NCBI GenBank assembly: GCA_002492295.1
Contig: DKYC01000024.1
Coordinates: 9,335 to 16,502, forward strand
Length of the DNA stretch: 7,168 nt
Direction of reading: 5' to 3'
Source of the DNA: Lachnospiraceae bacterium UBA7110
GTDB lineage: Bacteria > Bacillota > Clostridia > Lachnospirales > Lachnospiraceae
A program made the position numbers and the translations under genes. How positions within the stretch are numbered: position 1 is the first letter of the stretch; every line of letters starts with the position of its first letter. Positions 5,030-7,168 of this stretch are shown one piece after another. Below the pieces are notes generated by a model. That model saw only the letters and a program-made list of their open reading frames with translations. It did not search any database and was not told the origin of the DNA.

Positions 5030-5740
5030 ATGTATTCATATGAAATTCGTGCGGGCTACAGTGTAATGGATGAAGCGTTTCGGATGAAAGTGACGTCAAT
5101 GCTCGACTGTTTTCAGGACGCGGCGATTTTTGAGGCAGAGAACGGCGGGAAGATTAATACGCAGTATTTGGACGAAAAAGGGCTTGTGTGGCTTTTGAGC
5201 GCATGGCAGATTGCGATTGACAGGCGTCCGGGATTAAACGAGCAGATAAAAATTACAACGTCGCCGTATGATTTTAAGGGCTTTTTAGGATACCGTAATT
5301 TTATGATTACGGATGCGCAGAATGTAATAATCGTAAAGGCAGCTTCCATATGGACGCTGATTGACACCGTGAAGGGAATGCCCGCAAAGCCGACAAAGGA
5401 GCTGCTTGACGGATATGATTTGGCACCGAAGCTTGCGATGGAGTACGCACCGCGCAAGATTGCCGTTTTAGGTGAAGGTAAGGAGCAGGCGGCGTTTCCG
5501 GTGCGAAAATGGCAGATTGATTCCAACAGGCACGTGAACAATGTGGAGTATGTCAGAATGGCGCTGGAGTTTGTGGAGGAGCCAAACGACATCAGGGAAC
5601 TGCGGGTTGAGTACAAGAAGGCGGCGCACTTCGGGGATATGGTGGTGCCAGTGGTGTATCAGGGCGACGGAAAAACGCAGGTACAGCTTAAGGATTTGCA
5701 AGGCGGGCTGTTTGCGGCAGTGGAGTGTTCTTTCAAGTAA
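5030..5740 (+). CDS. Acyl-ACP thioesterase (FatA/FatB-like, double hot-dog)
   Basis: The product should hydrolyse acyl-acyl carrier protein and release free fatty acid, ending chain growth in type II fatty acid synthesis (PF01643). It has 236 residues, the size of bacterial members, with no signal peptide or membrane segment, so it is cytosolic. The first hot-dog domain spans about 1-130 and includes the family-like stretch GLVWLLSAWQI (51-61). The second holds DSNRHVNNVEYV (164-175), equivalent to the plant DxNxHVNN motif; D164, N166 and H168 match three of the four proposed catalytic residues of the plant FatB enzyme BTE. The fourth, the Glu of plant YRREC, appears to fall on A198 in EYKKAAHFGD. 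Expression probably continues from the TraX gene 28 bases upstream. recJ follows after 33 bases. The family is confident; chain-length preference cannot be told. Confidence 0.9.
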   Translation: MYSYEIRAGYSVMDEAFRMKVTSMLDCFQDAAIFEAENGGKINTQYLDEKGLVWLLSAWQIAIDRRPGLNEQIKITTSPYDFKGFLGYRNFMITDAQNVIIVKAASIWTLIDTVKGMPAKPTKELLDGYDLAPKLAMEYAPRKIAVLGEGKEQAAFPVRKWQIDSNRHVNNVEYVRMALEFVEEPNDIRELRVEYKKAAHFGDMVVPVVYQGDGKTQVQLKDLQGGLFAAVECSFK

Positions 5741-5760
5741 AATAACATAAGTTATCAAGT

Positions 5761-5765
5761 GGAGG
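5761..5765 (+). promoter_or_regulatory. Ribosome binding site of recJ
   Basis: GGAGG lies 8 bases before the ATG at 5774, an optimal placement that fixes the recJ start. Confidence 0.8.
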
Positions 5766-5773
5766 TTTGCTGT

Positions 5774-7168
5774 ATGGCAAATTGGAGAGTGGCGGCAAAG
5801 CGGGCGGATTTTGATGCGATTGCGCAAAAATATAATATAACACCCGTTCTCGCACGGATTATCAGAAACAGGGATATTGTTAGTGATACGGATATTGACA
5901 AGTTTTTAAATGGAGGTATGGGGGATTTGTATTCCCCGCTGCTGTTAAAGGATATGGAAAAGGCAGTGGACCTGCTGCTGTGTAAAATCAGGGAAAAAAA
6001 GAAAATCCGCATTATCGGGGATTATGATATTGACGGGATTTGTTCAACGTACATATTGTACCGGGGGCTTTGCGAATGCGGGGCGGTGGTGGACACGGCA
6101 ATTCCGCACCGGATGCATGACGGGTACGGGTTGAACGAGCATCTGATTGATATGGCGCATGAAGCGGGAGCGGACACGGTGCTGACGTGTGATAACGGCA
6201 TCGCGGCGTATGAGCAGATTGCGTATGCGAATACACTTGGAATGACAGTGGTTGTGACTGACCATCATGAGGTGCCTTATGAGGAGCGGGACGGTGTACG
6301 GCATTATAAAATTCCTCCGGCATATGCAGTCGTTGATCCGAAGCAGGAGGACTGCGCGTATCCGTTTCCGGAGATTTGCGGAGGGGTGGTGGCATATAAG
6401 CTTGCCTTAGTGCTCCTGTCCAGGCATTTCGGGAAAGAGTGGCAGGAGATTATGACATCAGAGCTTGGGTATGCGCTTTTGGAGCTTGCGGCATTTGCGA
6501 CAATCGGCGATGTGATGGAGCTTAAGGACGAAAACCGTATTCTTGTGAAATGCGGTTTGGAGCTGATGAAAAATACGCGCAATATCGGACTTCGGGCGCT
6601 CATGGATGTGACGCAGATCCAGCCGGGACAGATTAAGCCGCATACGATTGGTTTCGTATTAGGACCGTGCCTGAACGCGACAGGAAGGCTGGACACGGCA
6701 TCCAAGGCGCTGGAGCTGTTTTGTGCGCAGGATACGCAAAGCGCCGTGCAGATAGCAGGCGACCTGAAGGCAATGAACGACAGCCGCAAAGAGCTTACCA
6801 ACAAGGGCGTGGAGGAGGCGGTGCGTCTGATTGAGGAGAGCGGACTGCTGAATGATAAGGTGCTTGTCGTGTATCTGCCGGATGTCCATGAAAGCCTTGC
6901 GGGAATCATTGCGGGACGTATCCGGGAAAAATATGGGAAACCGACATTTGTGCTCACAGACGCCGAGGACGGTGTGAAGGGTTCGGGACGCTCGATTGAG
7001 GCGTTTCATATGTATGATGAAATGACGAAATGCAAGGAACTTTTCACAAAGTATGGAGGACATAAGCTTGCGGCAGGTCTTTCCCTTCCCAAACAAAATG
7101 TGGAGCCATTCCGGGAAATAATAAATAACAACTGTGTTCTTACGGATGCGGACTTTGAGGAGAAGGTG
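5774..7168 (+). CDS. recJ: Single-stranded-DNA-specific exonuclease RecJ (3' end beyond window)
   Basis: RecJ degrades single-stranded DNA 5' to 3' in recombination and mismatch or base-excision repair, with a two-metal DHH active site. The window holds the first 465 residues; E. coli RecJ has 577, so roughly 110 may be missing. Motif I is GDYDIDG (82-88) with D83, D85 and D87; motif II is CDNGI (139-143); the DHH triad is at 163-165 in VVVTDHHE. GPCLNATGRL (297-306) matches the RecJ GPRLNAAGRL signature. The DHHA1 domain shows GSGRSI (403-408) and YGGHKLAAGL (427-436). Where many RecJ proteins have a WHPGVIGIVAS-like stretch, this one reads DVHESLAGIIAGR (370-382). That variant is probably normal for this clade and keeps the histidine. 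It lies 33 bases after the thioesterase gene with no terminator between, so co-transcription is likely. Confidence 0.96.
   Translation, partial: MANWRVAAKRADFDAIAQKYNITPVLARIIRNRDIVSDTDIDKFLNGGMGDLYSPLLLKDMEKAVDLLLCKIREKKKIRIIGDYDIDGICSTYILYRGLCECGAVVDTAIPHRMHDGYGLNEHLIDMAHEAGADTVLTCDNGIAAYEQIAYANTLGMTVVVTDHHEVPYEERDGVRHYKIPPAYAVVDPKQEDCAYPFPEICGGVVAYKLALVLLSRHFGKEWQEIMTSELGYALLELAAFATIGDVMELKDENRILVKCGLELMKNTRNIGLRALMDVTQIQPGQIKPHTIGFVLGPCLNATGRLDTASKALELFCAQDTQSAVQIAGDLKAMNDSRKELTNKGVEEAVRLIEESGLLNDKVLVVYLPDVHESLAGIIAGRIREKYGKPTFVLTDAEDGVKGSGRSIEAFHMYDEMTKCKELFTKYGGHKLAAGLSLPKQNVEPFREIINNNCVLTDADFEEKV

Noticed and set aside
5743..5756. Small palindrome ATAAC-ATAA-GTTAT between the thioesterase gene and recJ
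   Set aside because: The stem is only five AT-rich pairs with no T-run, too weak for a terminator or a clear operator.
6304..6957. Minus-strand ORF of 217 codons inside recJ
   Set aside because: It is Ser-rich and antisense to the DHH and linker region of recJ, whose motifs are intact. No ribosome binding site or family match is visible.
1..7168. CRISPR array, tRNA, rRNA, transposase or phage genes
   Set aside because: I saw no regularly spaced repeats, cloverleaf-like sequence, rRNA signature or recombinase/transposase motifs. The palindromic spacer has no transposase.

Overview
The window reads as chromosome of a Clostridia bacterium, most likely Lachnospiraceae. The evidence is a SCIFF (six cysteines in forty-five residues) ranthipeptide precursor with its radical SAM maturase, a fused SecDF, a chromosomal TraX-family protein, a bacterial FatA-like acyl-ACP thioesterase and a RecJ whose sequence style fits that family. 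All convincing genes lie on the + strand, mostly with strong AGGAGG-type ribosome binding sites.

Layout. Positions 1-123 hold a possible C-terminal tail of an upstream gene (2-67), an extended -10 promoter candidate (69-77) and the scfA ribosome binding site. scfA (124-267) encodes a 47-residue, six-cysteine peptide. The 296 bases between scfA and scfB carry no credible gene. They hold a run of inverted repeats (325-349, 373-416, 417-445, 455-482, and a weaker one at 499-526) plus a near-identical 12-bp direct repeat (301-312 and 445-456). This could be an inserted palindromic intergenic repeat, a structured RNA, or an attenuator that lowers maturase expression relative to precursor. scfB (564-1949) most likely starts at a TTG. 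A 15-codon ORF with its own Shine-Dalgarno follows, and its stop overlaps the secDF start (ATGA at 1994). secDF (1994-4237) ends at a strong intrinsic terminator (4243-4272). Behind it are a TraX-family membrane protein (4297-5001), an acyl-ACP thioesterase (5030-5740) and recJ (5774 to the right edge, incomplete).

How the genes relate. ScfB binds ScfA through an N-terminal recognition region and installs Cys-to-Thr thioether bridges. SecDF is the proton-driven accessory of the Sec translocon and sits directly downstream, a neighbourhood I know as recurrent in Clostridia (from general knowledge, not searched here). The TraX and thioesterase genes are both acyl-group related and sit between secDF and recJ. 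RecJ is the 5'-3' single-strand exonuclease of recombination and repair.

The observations most worth checking are the folded scfA-scfB spacer, the short ORF coupled to secDF, the alanine in place of the usual SecF membrane aspartate, and the apparent loss of the proposed catalytic glutamate in the thioesterase. The SCIFF system itself is a described family and is not new.
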